Below, in pieces: positions 10,326 through 21,891 of a stretch of 64,000 bases of DNA. Numbering within the stretch: position 1 is the first letter of the stretch; every line of letters begins with the position of its first letter. The stretch is taken from the NCBI GenBank assembly GCA_024114885.1, contig CP099420.1, positions 3,348,001-3,412,000 on the forward strand, read 5' to 3'. Made by a program: the position numbers and the translations under genes. The notes beneath the pieces are model-generated. The model ran no database searches, was not told where the DNA came from, and saw only the letters and a program-made list of their open reading frames with translations. The DNA is from Septoria linicola. Taxonomy: Eukaryota; Ascomycota; Dothideomycetes; Mycosphaerellales; Mycosphaerellaceae.

Positions 10326-11412
10326 ATGTCTTCCCCACCCATCACGGACTGGAACTTGGATAGCCACCGACAGCTTCAGCTACCGCATCCGGACCACCCA
10401 GAAGATGGCCACACCGATATGGTTTATAGCGTCCATCTCCAAGGCGACCACCTAGTATCCGTCTCTGCCGACGACACTGCTAGGATTTGGGATCTGAGAA
10501 CTCAACGCTCTTTGCAGCCGGCCCTCATAGGACATACTGGAAGTGTCCTGGCGGTGCAGTTTGATGCCACTGACGACAACGATGTGATCATCACTGGAGC
10601 GACAGATGGCAATGTGATAATCTGGCGATTCTCAACTGGCGAAGCGGTGAAAACCATAACCGGAGCTCATCACGAAAGTGTTCTTTGCCTCAACTTTGAC
10701 AAAAGATATCTTGTAACTGGCGGGAGGGATAAGAAAATCAAGCTCTGGAATGTGTTACCCACGAGATGTCGATAGTACCGACGTCCCCAACTTTGCGGTA
10801 AGACCTGCTCAACATGGAGTGTATCAGGAGTACAGTCTTCTCGCGACCTTTGATGGCCACCGCGCAGCCGTGAACACTCTGAATCTAAGAGACGACATCG
10901 TAGTCACCGGATCCGGGCATTGGACCATGTGTATATGGAGCCTACAGACCGGAGAAAGACTTCACGAAGTGAACGTCCACCAGCGGGGTATCGCATGTCT
11001 TCAGTACAATGGCCGTTTCATTGTGTCTGGGTCCTCGGACAACACAGCCAGGATCTATGATGTCAATCGACAGGCGGAGGTCGCGTGCCTGACAGGTCAC
11101 ACCAACCTCATACGCTCTGTCCAAGCAGTGTATGATAACCGTGAGGAAGTTGAGACCATAATCAGCGGGAGCTATGACGGTTCTATCAGGTTTTGGAAAC
11201 AAGTGCCAGGCTCGGGGGAATGGCGGACACAACATCAAGTTGACTGTAGCAGCTTCCGAGCGCCCGAAAATGAGCAGCCTGACGATGGGGCAGATGGCTC
11301 CGGCAATAGAATCTTCTCAGTAGCTCTCGATGCTAACAGATTTGTCTGCTCCGGTCAAAGGCCCGTAATTCGTGTCTGGGACCTCAACTCACCTAGCACG
11401 AACAGCGTCTGA
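10326..11412 (+). CDS. WD40-repeat protein (F-box/WD type, F-box absent), frame interrupted
   Basis: The sequence resembles the WD40 propeller of fungal F-box/WD proteins (SCF ubiquitin-ligase substrate receptors). Blades end in motifs such as SADDTARIWDLRTQR, GATDGNVIIWRFSTGE, GGRDKKIKLWN, SGSSDNTARIYD, SGSYDGSIRFW and PVIRVWDLN. There is no F-box ahead of the propeller; the protein starts close to the LPHPDHPEDGH motif that in longer relatives follows the F-box. The frame shifts by one base after IKLWN at about 10751. Either one base is lost, or there is a 76-nt intron (10752-10827, GTGTTA..CAG, weak donor) that would rejoin the frames and give an intact protein of about 337 aa. An AATAAA signal lies at 11447-11452, 35 nt past the stop. 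Confidence 0.75.
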
Positions 11413-11818
11413 AGATGCTTCTATGGTAGCGGAGTGTCAAAAGTGAAATAAAAAGCTGTTGGGTGAACAAACTTTCGTACTGTGTGTTAGGAGAATCACC
11501 ATTGCGAGCAAGGGAAAACTCCAGCTGCATACATATATTTTCATCTTAGCGTAGTAGTCGCTATGGGTATCTCTGTCCACGATACCAGCTCGTGACATAT
11601 ATTTATGAGTCCATAGCGGTGTAAACAGCAAGTTCAACGAGTAGAAGAGTTCTATTCAGGAGAAAAGGTCGTGCTAACTAGTAGAGTCGTAGTCTCGCTC
11701 GCAATCCTGCTGTCTGTGCGTAGCATGACTAAGCGGTTCACTTCAATGGCTGCCGACAACCACCACAGCCGGCAGCGCAAGGACGAATGTAGCGTACAGC
11801 ACACTCACAGCACACATC
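11413..11818. other. Intergenic: WD40 3' flank with AATAAA, NDUFA6 promoter
   Basis: Contains the canonical AATAAA at 11447-11452. Nothing else recognised. Confidence 0.6.
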
Positions 11819-12620
11819 ATGGTCATCAACCCGACATACCTCGCGCAGCGGACGCGCTCATGTACGCAGGCCCGAACAGCCACCAACTTCGCGACACAGG
11901 ATTGAGTGACTAACAACACAACAGCCGCCAGCTGGGGAGATGCAAAGCAGAGGGTCCTCTCGAGCTACCGGGACTGGCTGAGATCGGTACGTAGACGGAC
12001 AGCCACCTAAAGAATCCACGCCTGTCGCGACGCCAAAGCGTGAGATAGGTGTGGTGGTGGGAGGGAAGCACGAGCGCTGATGACGAGAACCAGGCCCCGG
12101 AAGTCCAAACTATGTACTCGCTCAACATGCCTGTATCCTCGATCCGCACAAAAGTCCGCCAGGAATTCGAGCGGCATCGATATGTCAGCCAGTTAAAGAC
12201 AGTGGACGTGCTGTTATTCAATAGTCATCAGGAGTTTCAGGTGAGTCGCAAACATGGGTTCAAAATGGAGTAGAAGGAGGGAGCGGGGGAAGAGAGGAGA
12301 GGCAGAGTGACGTGCGAGCAGTGGGGTTGAGGGAAATAAAAATCGGAGGGACTATGGAAGAGAGCAAGAGGAGGCGGAGGGAGATAAGAAGAGAGCAGAG
12401 CAGAGCCACACATGAACGAATGACTGACATACTGGCACGGCAGGAAACCTTGAATTTCTGGAAACAGCTCACGCACGTGCTGAAATACTTCCGGACAGAG
12501 GAAGATCCCAAGGCGAAACTGCCGAAGAACTTCATTCAGAGCTTCATTGAGGTGAGTTGGGAAGCGAAATGCTATGTTGAATACGGCGCGTACTGACATC
12601 TGCAATAGGGCCGGAACTGA
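11819..12620 (+). CDS. NADH:ubiquinone oxidoreductase subunit NDUFA6 (LYR family, 14.8-kDa type), 5 exons
   Basis: LYR-family accessory subunit of complex I; in the family it binds the mitochondrial acyl carrier protein. Exons 11819-11861, 11925-11986, 12094-12240, 12444-12551 and 12609-12620 give 123 aa, normal for the family. Seen: YRDWLRSAPEVQTMYSLN (the LYR-type helix), VRQEFERHRYVSQL, FWKQLTHVLKYFR, AKLPKNFIQSF and the C-terminal EGRN. Intron ends are canonical, with branch sites such as GACTAAC in intron 1 and CTGAC in intron 4. The last exon encodes only G-R-N and the stop. It is the second complex I gene in the window. Confidence 0.95.
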
Positions 12621-13005
12621 AGGCAAGACGAGGCGAGGCAAAATGGATTACGAAGTTCTTGCAGCATGTTGTACATATCATACCCGTACCGATGCTGTTC
12701 CTATCTACCAAATTTTTGGTCCGCTGCGTCGACCTTTCAAGACTACGTTCTCCACTTGCACTCAATATTTCCCGCCGTCATGGCGTTCGAAAGCCTGCTC
12801 TCGTGGTGATGGCCCATCAAGGTTCATATCATCCTCTGCCATGGTCGAAGCTGAACTTTTCGTTCGCACAGACGATCATGCACTCGTATTGACGTGCCTG
12901 CCATGAATTCGCCAGAGCCGCGCGAGGGTCTCTCATCTTGCTGATGAACCGCTGCCCCCATGCAGCTTGCCCATCTGGCCTCGTTATCTCCTCCTCACAA
13001 CGTGC
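12621..13005. other. Convergent intergenic region, NDUFA6 / RPC19
   Basis: 385 bp between two facing stop codons, probably overlapping 3' UTRs. The open frames here are extensions or shadows of the flanking genes. Nothing else seen. Confidence 0.6.
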
Positions 13006-13567
13006 TCACCCTTTGATGCCGGTAGGATGCTCCGCCATGAACTCGTCGCGTGCAGTCGTGAATTTCTCTTCGACTACATCACACATATCCACGAGATCTT
13101 GTAGCCCTTTCTTCAGAACCTCAAAAACACTTACGCCGTCTGCGCAGTTATGTCAGCTTCAGCTTGTGGCACTACCTTCGAAGCATGAATTGAAAACTCA
13201 CCCCACGTTTGTATTCTCAGATTCATGACGGCTTCTGAGGGATGAGGAATCGAGTAGCCAACGAATTCGACATCAGGACTAGTGCAGACTGATCAGTTCC
13301 AGAGCGATTTCATGTTGCGCAAAGTCCGAGCTTACTTCTTCGAGATCATATATCGTAGGGCATTTCCGAGAGTGTGGTCTTCTTTCTCAAACGCAAATGA
13401 TGCTGCTGTGTCGGTGGATCCTCGAAGCTGTCTCCGATCAGCATCTTCACATGATTTCATTCGATGGTAGTTCATACCAGTGTCAGTCGCTGCTTCCCGA
13501 TCACCATCTCTTCGCCGTTGACCTCGGCGCCAGTGGTGGCATCAGCCATTTCTTCGTCGTGCGACAT
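13006..13567 (-). CDS. RPC19: DNA-directed RNA polymerases I and III subunit RPAC2 (AC19)
   Basis: Shared small subunit of RNA polymerases I and III, partner of AC40 in the alpha-like assembly heterodimer; nuclear. Minus-strand exons 13567-13478, 13427-13336, 13278-13202 and 13139-13006 give 130 aa. Hallmarks are TAASFAFEKEDHTLGNALRY, DVEFVGYSIPHPSEAVMNLR and the C-terminal KKGLQDLVDMCDVVEEKF. The introns (50, 57, 62 nt) have branch sites CTGAT, CTGAT and CTGAC. The stop TGA at 13006-13008 overlaps a GTGAGC donor-like sequence, so an extra 3' exon cannot be fully excluded, but the protein is already family length. Divergent from HIS3 with 255 bp between the start codons. Confidence 0.93.
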
Positions 13568-13822
13568 CTTGGAAAGCGCCGCGAGGTGTACTTTGGCTGT
13601 AGTATATATGCGACTCCGGCGTTGCCATATGAAGAATTGTCGCAGAGGCACGACCCAAATAAGGTTTTGCTGGCGTCCTGCAGGGTCTGGCCAATGCTTT
13701 GCTTGAGAGTAAGATTCACCCACTCGACGTCACAGCTCGGAATCTTTCCTGACTACAATCACTCTCCACTCACAACGACTTACCAACCATTACACTGTAA
13801 GACTCTATACACCCACGCAATC
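13568..13822. promoter_or_regulatory. Bidirectional promoter region RPC19 / HIS3
   Basis: 255 bp between divergent start codons. An open frame continuing upstream of the HIS3 ATG (from 13397) runs antisense to RPC19 and is not conserved, so it is treated as leader. No specific binding site asserted. Confidence 0.5.
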
Positions 13823-14500
13823 ATGTCAACAGAAAAGCGCATCCGCGCGGCCAAAATCGCCCGCGACACCAACGAAACCAAAATCCAACTCGCCCTCAAC
13901 CTCGACGGCGGCTCTCTCCCCGAACTCGAAAACATCACCACCAACGGCCTCTCCGAACACGCAACCCAATCCTCCAAATCCCAAACAATCTCCGTCTCCA
14001 CAGGCATCGGCTTCCTCGACCACATGCTGCACGCCCTCGCCAAACACGCCGGCTGGTCACTACGTCTCAAAACTGAGGGAGACTTACACATCGACGACCA
14101 CCACACCGCCGAAGACACTTGCATCGCGCTAGGCCAAGCCTTCAAGCAAGCCCTCGGCACAATCACTGGTCTCGCACGATTTGGATCTGCATACGCACCT
14201 CTCGACGAAGCGCTCTCGCGGGCGGTGGTAGATCTCTCGAATCGTCCTTATTCAGTGATAGATTTAGGCACGAAGAGGGAGAAAATTGGCGATTTGAGCT
14301 GTGAAATGCTGCCACATTGTTTGGAGAGTTTTGCGTTGCATGCGGGGATTACGATGCATGTGGATTGTTTGCGGGGGAGTAATGATCACCATCGCGCTGA
14401 ATCGGCGTTCAAGGCGTTGGCGGTTGCGTTGAGGTTTGCAACGACGCCTGTGGCAGGGAGAGAGGGAGAGGTGCCGAGTACGAAGGGTGTGTTGTATTAG
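13823..14500 (+). CDS. HIS3: Imidazoleglycerol-phosphate dehydratase
   Basis: Sixth step of histidine biosynthesis: imidazole-glycerol phosphate to imidazole-acetol phosphate plus water, Mn-dependent. 225 aa, single exon. The metal-binding histidine motifs are visible: GFLDHMLHALAKHAGW, DDHHTAEDTCIALGQAFKQAL, ARFGSAYAPLDEALSRAVVD and RGSNDHHRAESAFKALAVAL, ending STKGVLY. The open frame starts far upstream at 13397, but the ATG at 13823 (MSTEKRIRAAKIARDTNET) matches the family N-terminus. The first half of the gene is unusually C-rich at third positions compared with the second half. Confidence 0.96.
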   Translation: MSTEKRIRAAKIARDTNETKIQLALNLDGGSLPELENITTNGLSEHATQSSKSQTISVSTGIGFLDHMLHALAKHAGWSLRLKTEGDLHIDDHHTAEDTCIALGQAFKQALGTITGLARFGSAYAPLDEALSRAVVDLSNRPYSVIDLGTKREKIGDLSCEMLPHCLESFALHAGITMHVDCLRGSNDHHRAESAFKALAVALRFATTPVAGREGEVPSTKGVLY

Positions 14501-14816
14501 ATGGTAGAGCGGAACGAAGTGAACGATAGTCTGAGATCAATGAAGAATGTCCAAGTACTGGAGGCGCAGAAAGTTGCGCACTTTCAGAGTTAGAACTGTA
14601 TCAAGTACACTATATCGAAGCAGAAGTAGTACTCCCTGGGAGCCGGCTAGGCATTTGCTGCGCTCTACTTGTAAAACTCTGGCCCCCATCGGGCTGCCCT
14701 ATCACGACGTGAGATGCATGCGTCTTGTAGATATCTTATAACAGCAACCCCGACTGAAACGCCCTGATCATGCGACCCATTCCTCGTCATTCACGTTTAG
14801 CCTCGATGCTTGAACT
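14501..14816. other. Convergent intergenic region, HIS3 / STH1
   Basis: 316 bp between facing stops; no gene or repeat seen. Confidence 0.6.
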
Positions 14817-17800
14817 CTACTCATCGTCACTCTGAACAAGGCTCTCTGTGCCGCCTCGCGATGAATTGCCATTAGCTCTTGCACCGTTCAGCTTCAGTTT
14901 GATACCTGACTTGACTGGTTGGGGCGTGCTGACGCCCGACATGGGCCGCGTGGAGCCGCCGTCTGCACTGTCGCCGTCAAGATCTTGCCATTGCGGGAAG
15001 TTGGCACTCTCTTCTCGTAATTTGTCGAGGCAGGCGCGCTACAACACACATTAGCTGATGTTCGGAATACTGACATGGGCCGCAAGCTTACCTCGATCGT
15101 GTTGGCATCTGCAAACAATATACTGGCATCGTCGTTGTACTGTCGACAATTACTGCACAGTAGAGATATGTCGGCCTTGAATTGTCGCAGGCTCTGATAC
15201 TGCTTCTTGTTGATTTTGTTCTCGATCTGCTTCATGCAGATTGGGTTCTTGATCAACTGGTAGTAGTCCGGGTAGTCTTGCTTCGGCGGAAGTTCCAGGA
15301 AGGGATCGATTATACCACGGGGTGGCACACTGGGATCGGTCGATTCCTCTTCCAGATCTTGCAGCGAGTCGTGCACATTGTCAAGTATCTGTTGCAGAGC
15401 CTCGCGTTGGTCTTTGGAAAGAGTCTCGGTGACCTTTTGGTTGCGCCCACGCTTTTTAGCAGGTTCCGGAAGTGCGTCCATGGAAGCTTCGTCTGCCTTG
15501 CGCTTTTCTGGTCGACCTTTGCTGGTACGACCTCGCTTTTTGGGGGCAGGCGACTCGTCTTCGCTGTCAATGGCAGGCGGTGGAGTGTCAATGCCCTCAC
15601 CGTCGCCAAGTCGAGATTCCTTTTTGGCAGATCGGTTGGCAATACGTTTCTGCTTGCGAGCAATGGCATCCTCAATCGTATCATCATCAGCGTCCACAGC
15701 TTCGAGCCATTGTTCTTCGGTAAGCCCGTCGTCGTACTTGACCTTGGCACGTTCTCGAGTTCCTCGGCCATAGTTGATCTCGATTTCCTCAACGACGGGG
15801 TTGTCATCGTTCATGTAGATCTCCGGAAGTTCGCTTTCCCCAAGCAGACGAGGCAGCTTCCTATCTGGGCCGTAGCGGGACTTTTCAGCCCGCTCTCGAT
15901 CCATTTGTTGGAAGATGCTGAGCTCGTGATCGTGTCGTATCATGATATCGTTCAAGTCATCGTCATCCATCTCGTCAGCTTCCATTGAGTCCACGGCCTC
16001 TGCAGACTCCAGCATGACTCGGAGCATCTCGTCACGTTCCTCGTTTGTCGACTTGTTGTCGAATTTACCTGCCTGAATGACTTTGCCATCCATGTCAAGT
16101 TTGTACTGTGCACGCTCCAAGATCTTCTCTTCTACCGAATTACTCGTGATAAGCCTGAGAATGCGCACTTCGTTCTTCTGGCCGATACGGTGAGCACGAT
16201 CTTGGGCTTGTAAATCTTGGTGAGGATTCCAATCAGAATCGTAGATGATGACGGTGTCGGCTGTCTGAAGGTTCAATCCAAGACCACCAGCACGAGTAGA
16301 TAACAAGAAGCAGAAGTACTCCGAATCAGGTGCGTTGAAAAGCCTCAGCAGCTCTGATCGGTCATCAGCTTTAGTAGATCCATCCAAGCGAAGGTACTTG
16401 ATGCCCCGGAACCTCAGGAAGTCTTCCATGATGTTCATGATTTGTGTCATTTGGAAGAACAGCAGCACTCTGTGGCCGGTCCTCTGGAATTTTGGTAGGA
16501 TCCGATCAAGAAGCTCAAACTTGCCAGCCGTGCGCCAAATGAGATCGTTAGTCATCTTGTTAGGGTTCATCTGATCTTCGACTTCTTCAAAGACAAAAGG
16601 ATGATTACAGAGCTTCCGCAGCTGCATAAGCATGTTGCTCAAACCACGCATGCCAGTCTTCTTGCCATCAGCGCCCATAACGTTGATGCGGTTGTGCAGC
16701 ATGAGCTGCTTGTAGAGCTTGGCTTGAAGTGCGGATAGGTTACACTTGATGACACGCTCCTGTTTATCAGGAAGGTCCTTTTCGACGTCTTTCTTGAGAC
16801 GACGCAGCAAGAACGGTCGTAGCACCTTGTGTAGACGTCGGATGACAAGAATAGACTCTTCTTCTGTCAGCTCCATCTTGTCACCACCACCAGTGTTGGC
16901 AAAAGGAGTGTTGAACCATTCGTCGAAAGACTTGGCAGATTTGAAGATGTTGGGTAGCACGAAGTTCAGCATGGCCCACAGCTCGGTCAAGTTGTTCTGT
17001 AGAGGAGTACCAGTAAGGATGATACGATATCTTGTGTGGTAGTACTGCGAGATTGTGCTGCTTAATTTCGATTGGGCGTTCTTCATGCGGTGACCCTCGT
17101 CGACAATCATGTGCAGCCATTTGATCTTGCTCAGAATCGGACGGTCCTTGATGATGAATTCGTACGTGGTAAGCAGTACCTGGAAATTGCCGTATCGGAT
17201 CTGCTGCTGGTAGTTCTTACGCTGGTTGGGTGGCCCCTTGTAAACGATTCTGTTCACGCTAGGCGCCCATCGCTCGAATTCAGAGTTCCAGTTGGTAAGC
17301 GTACTGAGAGGCACAATGACCAGGTATGGACCATGTTGGCGCTTCTTCTCGATAAGATATGTGATCAATGAAATGGTCTGGATAGTCTTGCCGAGACCCA
17401 TCTCATCTGCCAGAATACCGTTGAGATTGTTGTTGTAAAGCGAGATCATCCACTGTAGACCCTTCAGCTGGTAGTCTTTGAGCGTGCCGCCGACCAGATT
17501 AGTAGCTTGGGCCGTGACCTCTTCTTTAATGCGATGTGCGATTTCGTAGTAATCGGTCTTCGGCTTCGTTTCGTCCTCGCTGTCGACCTCGTCGTTTTCT
17601 GGCTCGGGCTCGTCTTCTTCCACGAAACCCATCTTGCGTTGCTGTTCTTTTACGGAAGCGGCAAGCTGGTTCAAGAAACCGTCTGTTTGCTTGAGCAGAT
17701 GCGAGATACGTGAATCCTTGGCCTGTCCGAGCAGTTTGAGGTACGTCTCCTCGTCGTTGGCCTTCAAAGCCTGGAGACGTTGCTTTGCTGTACGCTCGAT

Positions 17801-19185
17801 GCGTTTCTGCTCTTCCTTCTCGATGTTGACATGAGTCGATATCATCAAGCGACCAAGCTTCTGCACACGTAGCTTGTGTGCCTGTGCGCCATTCCTGATA
17901 TCTTCTGCATGTTGCATAATCGATCGAATGTACTCGTTGTGCTTCTTCTTCTCCTTGTTCTCGGCAGCATCGCGTTGCTGCTTCTCGAGCTTCTCAGTGA
18001 CGCGAGCCTCTCTCAGACTCTGCTTCTTGACCCGGCGGTACATTGATCGGTTGGCTGTCATGGACAAGTTGTCGGACAGCATCATCTCTTTGCCGACCTT
18101 TTGTCGCATTTCACGTTGCTTCGGGAGCAAGCTCAGCATCTTGTATTCAATCAGTGCGCGCAGCTTGAGGTTTGCGTTGTCCTCTGGCACGTCCGACTTG
18201 CTTGGATCCCAGCCGCCGATGTTGGCAGACAACTTGCCGAGTTCAGCTTTTCGTGTCAAGACGCGGTTGTAAACTACATTCTCGCGCTCTTCCCGGACCC
18301 GCTCAGGATCGATACCTAGGGGCATAATGCTGGGTATCATGCTGCGATAGGGCCGGTGGGTATGGTCTGCATAGCTGATACGCTTCATCATCAAGCCGTG
18401 GGGGTCGGTGAAAGTCTCGAATCGATGTCGTTGGGTCAGATCTGTGCTCTGTCCATTGGCGGCATCTTCCAAAGTCTTGCCAGCCGCAGCCACGTTATCG
18501 GCGACACCAGCACTCTGCTGGGCCTGCCTCGAGGCGAATATGCGATCTGCGATGCCAGATGGTATTGCCTGATTCTTCTGCAAAGCACCAAATGCCTGCA
18601 TTTGGTATCGGAGAAGCTCAACTTGCTTCTTGCTCAGACTCTCTTTACTGGTGTCCATCTGATTAGGCTGCTGCGTTGCAGAACTTCCGGGCTGCGCCTG
18701 TTGCACCGGCTGAGCAGCAGACTGTGGTGTACCATTAGCGATGGCTGATTGCTGAATATTCTGCGCCTGCGCGTCTGCCTGTGCAGGCATGCCTGATGGC
18801 GCGCCGTTGGTCGGCATCTGCATAGGTCCACCGTTCTGCATGCCGCCTTGTTGCTGCTGCTGTCGCATTTGCGCCATCTGTGCAGCCTTCATCTGTTGCA
18901 TGCGCTTAACCTGCTCCGTCCTCTGCTGGACCGTGGCCAGTATGCCGCGCATCTTTTGCATCTGGGGGTCAGTATCCGGCACACCCTGTCTGCGCTTGGA
19001 TTGGTATTCCTGTTGGGGCATGTCAGCGACTATGCAAGCACATCTCCATCCATATCTATGCTTACCTGAAACATGGCCTTAACCTGGTCGCCAGTCATGC
19101 CGGCAGGCAGGACCTGATTAATGACAGCATTGTGCTGCTGCTGCTGCTGTTGAGGCATGCCCTGGTTGGGCTGTGTGGTGGCCAT
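14817..19185 (-). CDS. RSC-type chromatin-remodelling ATPase (Sth1/Snf21, SNF2 family), 3 exons
   Basis: Catalytic subunit of a SWI/SNF-class remodeller; the size favours the RSC enzyme (Sth1/Snf21) over the larger Snf2. Minus-strand exons 19185-19066, 19009-15092 and 15038-14817 give 1,419 aa. Order: Gln run near residues 11-16 and a QLQ motif (MTGDQVKAMFQEYQ); HSA region about 350-425 (MYRRVKKQSLREARVTEK); SNF2 helicase with ADEMGLGKTIQ near 575, VDEGHRMKN near 675 and the C-terminal lobe STRAGGLGLNLQ..DRAHRIGQ; SnAC-like acidic region; bromodomain about 1273-1346 (DYPDYYQLIKNPI, CSNCRQYNDD). Both introns (56 and 53 nt) are phase 0. Skipping the last splice leaves a nonsense tail, while the spliced exon ends SLVQSDDE. 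Divergent from the F-box-like gene. Confidence 0.95.
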
Positions 19186-20004
19186 CTTGAGGGATGGAGT
19201 GCGTGGATGTGGCTAGAGGTCCGGTATTCCCTTACAGTGCAAACCTCCCAGCTGAGGATGCGCGTGTCCTGTCCACCAATGAGATCCAGCTAAGCAGCGG
19301 CGAGCATGAAGACAATGTTGGCGACAGTATCGCGGGGTGGATCCAATGCGAGGTGCTGGTGTCGGCAGCCGTGACGTGAAAGTTTAGCCTGGGGGAAGAG
19401 TCGCTGGCGAGTGGATGCGAGGAGGTCTCGTCGCGGGTGGCCGTATCGCGACAAAGCGTGTGTTGTGGGTGGGTGCGCGCGCAAAAAGGCAACAAGGATG
19501 GTCGTTTGCGCGGTGCTGCCTCTTTCCGTCGCGCGTTGCGCGTGTTTGGGCGATGGCAGAAAGTCGTAGCTCGTCCGCGGGGATGGTGGAGAGACGAGAC
19601 GAGACGCGATGAGATCGAACACTGCGGTCGGCTTCGAGGAGTGCTGGCTGGCTGACTGACTGGACTGGCTTGTCGGAGGCGAGGGCAAGATCCAATCGCG
19701 TGCCCGCTTCCTTCCGTCAGGCCACAAGGCATTAATTGCTTGGCATCTGCCGACGCTTTCCTGTCGAAGATGCAATCGCGTTCAGTATACCATGGTTCAG
19801 TGCTGTGTGGTAAGTATTGTTCAAGTCATGTCAGATATGGATCGCAAGATGGCACTTCCATTTTGCTGCGTACGTCCATCGACCCGTCATTATTGCTCTA
19901 GCTTCACCTGACGCCTTCAACGACTGCCCCTCCTCAGCTATGATCCTCTACAGTTTGTACAGCCCGAAGCCATACACGCGACTCGTCTTGTCTCGCACGC
20001 ATTC
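19186..20004. promoter_or_regulatory. Divergent promoter region STH1 / F-box-like gene
   Basis: 819 bp between opposite start codons. Short simple repeats: GAGAC units at about 19592-19607 and CTGG/CTGA units at about 19643-19664. Overlapping open frames on both strands at 19230-19775 look like composition artefacts (Arg/Ser-rich, no domain). Confidence 0.5.
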
Positions 20005-20856
20005 ATGTCCCTTCTAACCATTCCAGTCGAGCTACGGCTGAGGTAAATCCAGCACTATCATCCACATTCAAATCATGGCCAGGCGACTAACAAGCACTCC
20101 AGAATCTACGACTATCTTCCAGATCTTCAAGTCAATAACGTGCTTCAAGCTTTGACACCCTATTCCAAGCTCACGCCTCCAGTATGTCGAGTGAACAATG
20201 TCCTCCGCCATGAGACTCTATGCGTCTTCGCCGCGAACTCCAACTTCATGGCCTTTATGGACGATGAAGCTCTCCTCTGGTCAAAGAGACTCTCATGCTG
20301 GATGACAGGACTAGGATCAGAAGCTCTTTCTCGTGTTCGTACCCTTCAGCTAGGCCGACATTGGAAGATCCCGACACCCATGCGTTTTCAAGGAAATGTG
20401 GGATTCTACGTCAAAGTTGAGAGGCCGAAGCGTATATCGATGAGATCTGCAGCCAAAGCTATATCAATTTCTTCGTCGATGGAATCATTCCCAGCCGCGT
20501 GGTCTGATCGATTTGTCAGTGGTGTTCAGGATGATGGAGATTGGGTGGTCACGGCCGGGACGTATCCGTATTCGAAAGACCTTCGTGGGATGCGATTAGA
20601 AAGTGTGGAGCTTTTGGCCATTCACATCAAGACTTATCTGATCGCATCTCGTGGACAGGCTGCGGACGACGGAGAGATCGGGTTGAAACGTGACGATGTG
20701 GAATTCATCATCCAGGCGATGGACATCATCGCTTCGCATCCTATATCGACTTATCAGCTGACGACAACGGGATCTTCCACAGAGCAGCAGCAGCAAACTT
20801 GGTCAGCAATGAGCAGGAAGTTGAGCGCTTTGAGTCGCGAAACATTGATACCTTGA
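20005..20856 (+). CDS. F-box-like fungal protein of unknown function, 2 exons
   Basis: Exons 20005-20042 and 20103-20856 give 263 aa; the 60-nt intron has a perfect GACTAAC branch site. The N-terminus MSLLTIPVELRLRIYDYL is the short F-box-like start common in dothideomycete protein families, followed by LQVNNVLQALTPYSKLTPPVCRVN and a C-terminal region without a domain I can name. Many relatives have unknown roles; a part in ubiquitin ligase complexes is only suggested by the F-box resemblance. The stop lies 100 bp from the stop of the convergent flavin-reductase-like gene. Confidence 0.75.
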
Positions 20857-20956
20857 GAATTTCAGTCGCAGGGTGCTTGCAGTAGCTGTAATTTTCTAAG
20901 TCCTCTAGCCATTGAACAGACTCCCTCTCAAGCCAATGACCGCACCACACAAGTCC

Positions 20957-21891
20957 CTAACTCATCCCAGGCTTAACACCACTTTCCCCCAACCCCTTCT
21001 GCCCCTCCGCGTTGCCCTCCAACCCAACCAACTGCTTCGCATCCCCGGGAATCACCATCTCGAACAGACTCTCCTCTCGTATCACCGCATCTTATGCCAT
21101 CGACCAGAAGTCAGCATCGTCTCAGATATCTCCATTGCGCTTTTTGCTCACAGGCGTACTCACACTGATGATAGCCACACCTCGCAATCGGCATACACTT
21201 TCCCAAATCCACCATTCCGTCCGTCAATACTTTCTCATCAATACTAGTAAGGCGTCGTCAACACATCAGAGATTATACAAGGCAAAGAGAGAAACATATA
21301 AAACAAACAAAAACTTACTGCACCCCCACCACCCTCCCAATAACAACATCCACACTCCCCATCGGCGGATTCCCGGGCAACCTCAACGTAGAATGATACT
21401 CACACTCAAACCTCACGGGACTCCCCTTCACCATCGCACACCCCTTCCCCCTTCCCCCAAGAGCTTCGCCTCCACCTTCTCCAACCCCGCCTTAACAAAC
21501 TCATCCACAGCTGGATCCAACCACTCCGCACTCGCATTCACCGCATTTCTCAACTCCCACGTAGCCATATTCCAGCAAAATATGCCCGTCTGCTCGGCGT
21601 TATTAACGGTATCTTTGCGGTTGGAATTGAGGTCTTGGTTGGAGGAGAACATGACGTAGGGAGGGTCGAAGGTGAGGTTGTTGAATTGGGAGTAGGGGGC
21701 GAGGTTGTCGATGCCTGTGGTGGAGCGGGTAGAGATCCAGCCGATGGGGCGGGGGACGACGCAGGACTTTGTTTGGGGGTAGGAGGTTAGTTTTGTGGAT
21801 GGGCTTGTGTGATGGTAAGGTGGGAGGGGAGTACTTTGAATGGGTCCCGGGGGAGGCCGTGGGGTGTTTTGCCTGGTTCATAGAAGACCAT
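20957..21891 (-). CDS. Flavin-reductase-like (FMN-binding split barrel) protein, one-base frameshift
   Basis: Family of flavoproteins/flavin reductases (DIM6/NTAB type). Minus-strand exons 21891-21835, 21766-21319, 21243-21164 and 21090-20957. Seen: MVFYEPGKTPHGLPRDPFK, VVPRPIGWISTRS, LAPYSQFNNLTFDPPYVMFS, RKDTVNNAEQTGIFCWN, then after a frame change FECEYHSTLRLPGNPPMGS, VDVVIGRVVGVHIDEKVL, PIARCGY and LFEMVIPGDAKQLVGLEG. Exon 2 is 448 nt but needs length 2 mod 3: one base is missing inside runs of G on the coding strand (plus strand C runs at about 21435-21467). Everything on both sides is intact, so this is either a base-calling error in the homopolymers or a very young null allele. The first donor (GTACTC) is weak. 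An extra 5' exon is possible because relatives often have about 10 more residues. Confidence 0.85.

Noticed and set aside
15182..15988. 268-codon plus-strand open frame
   Set aside because: Exact antisense shadow of the STH1 coding exon.
19232..19775. Overlapping open frames upstream of STH1
   Set aside because: Arg/Ser-rich translations of a GC-rich promoter with simple repeats; several frames open at once.
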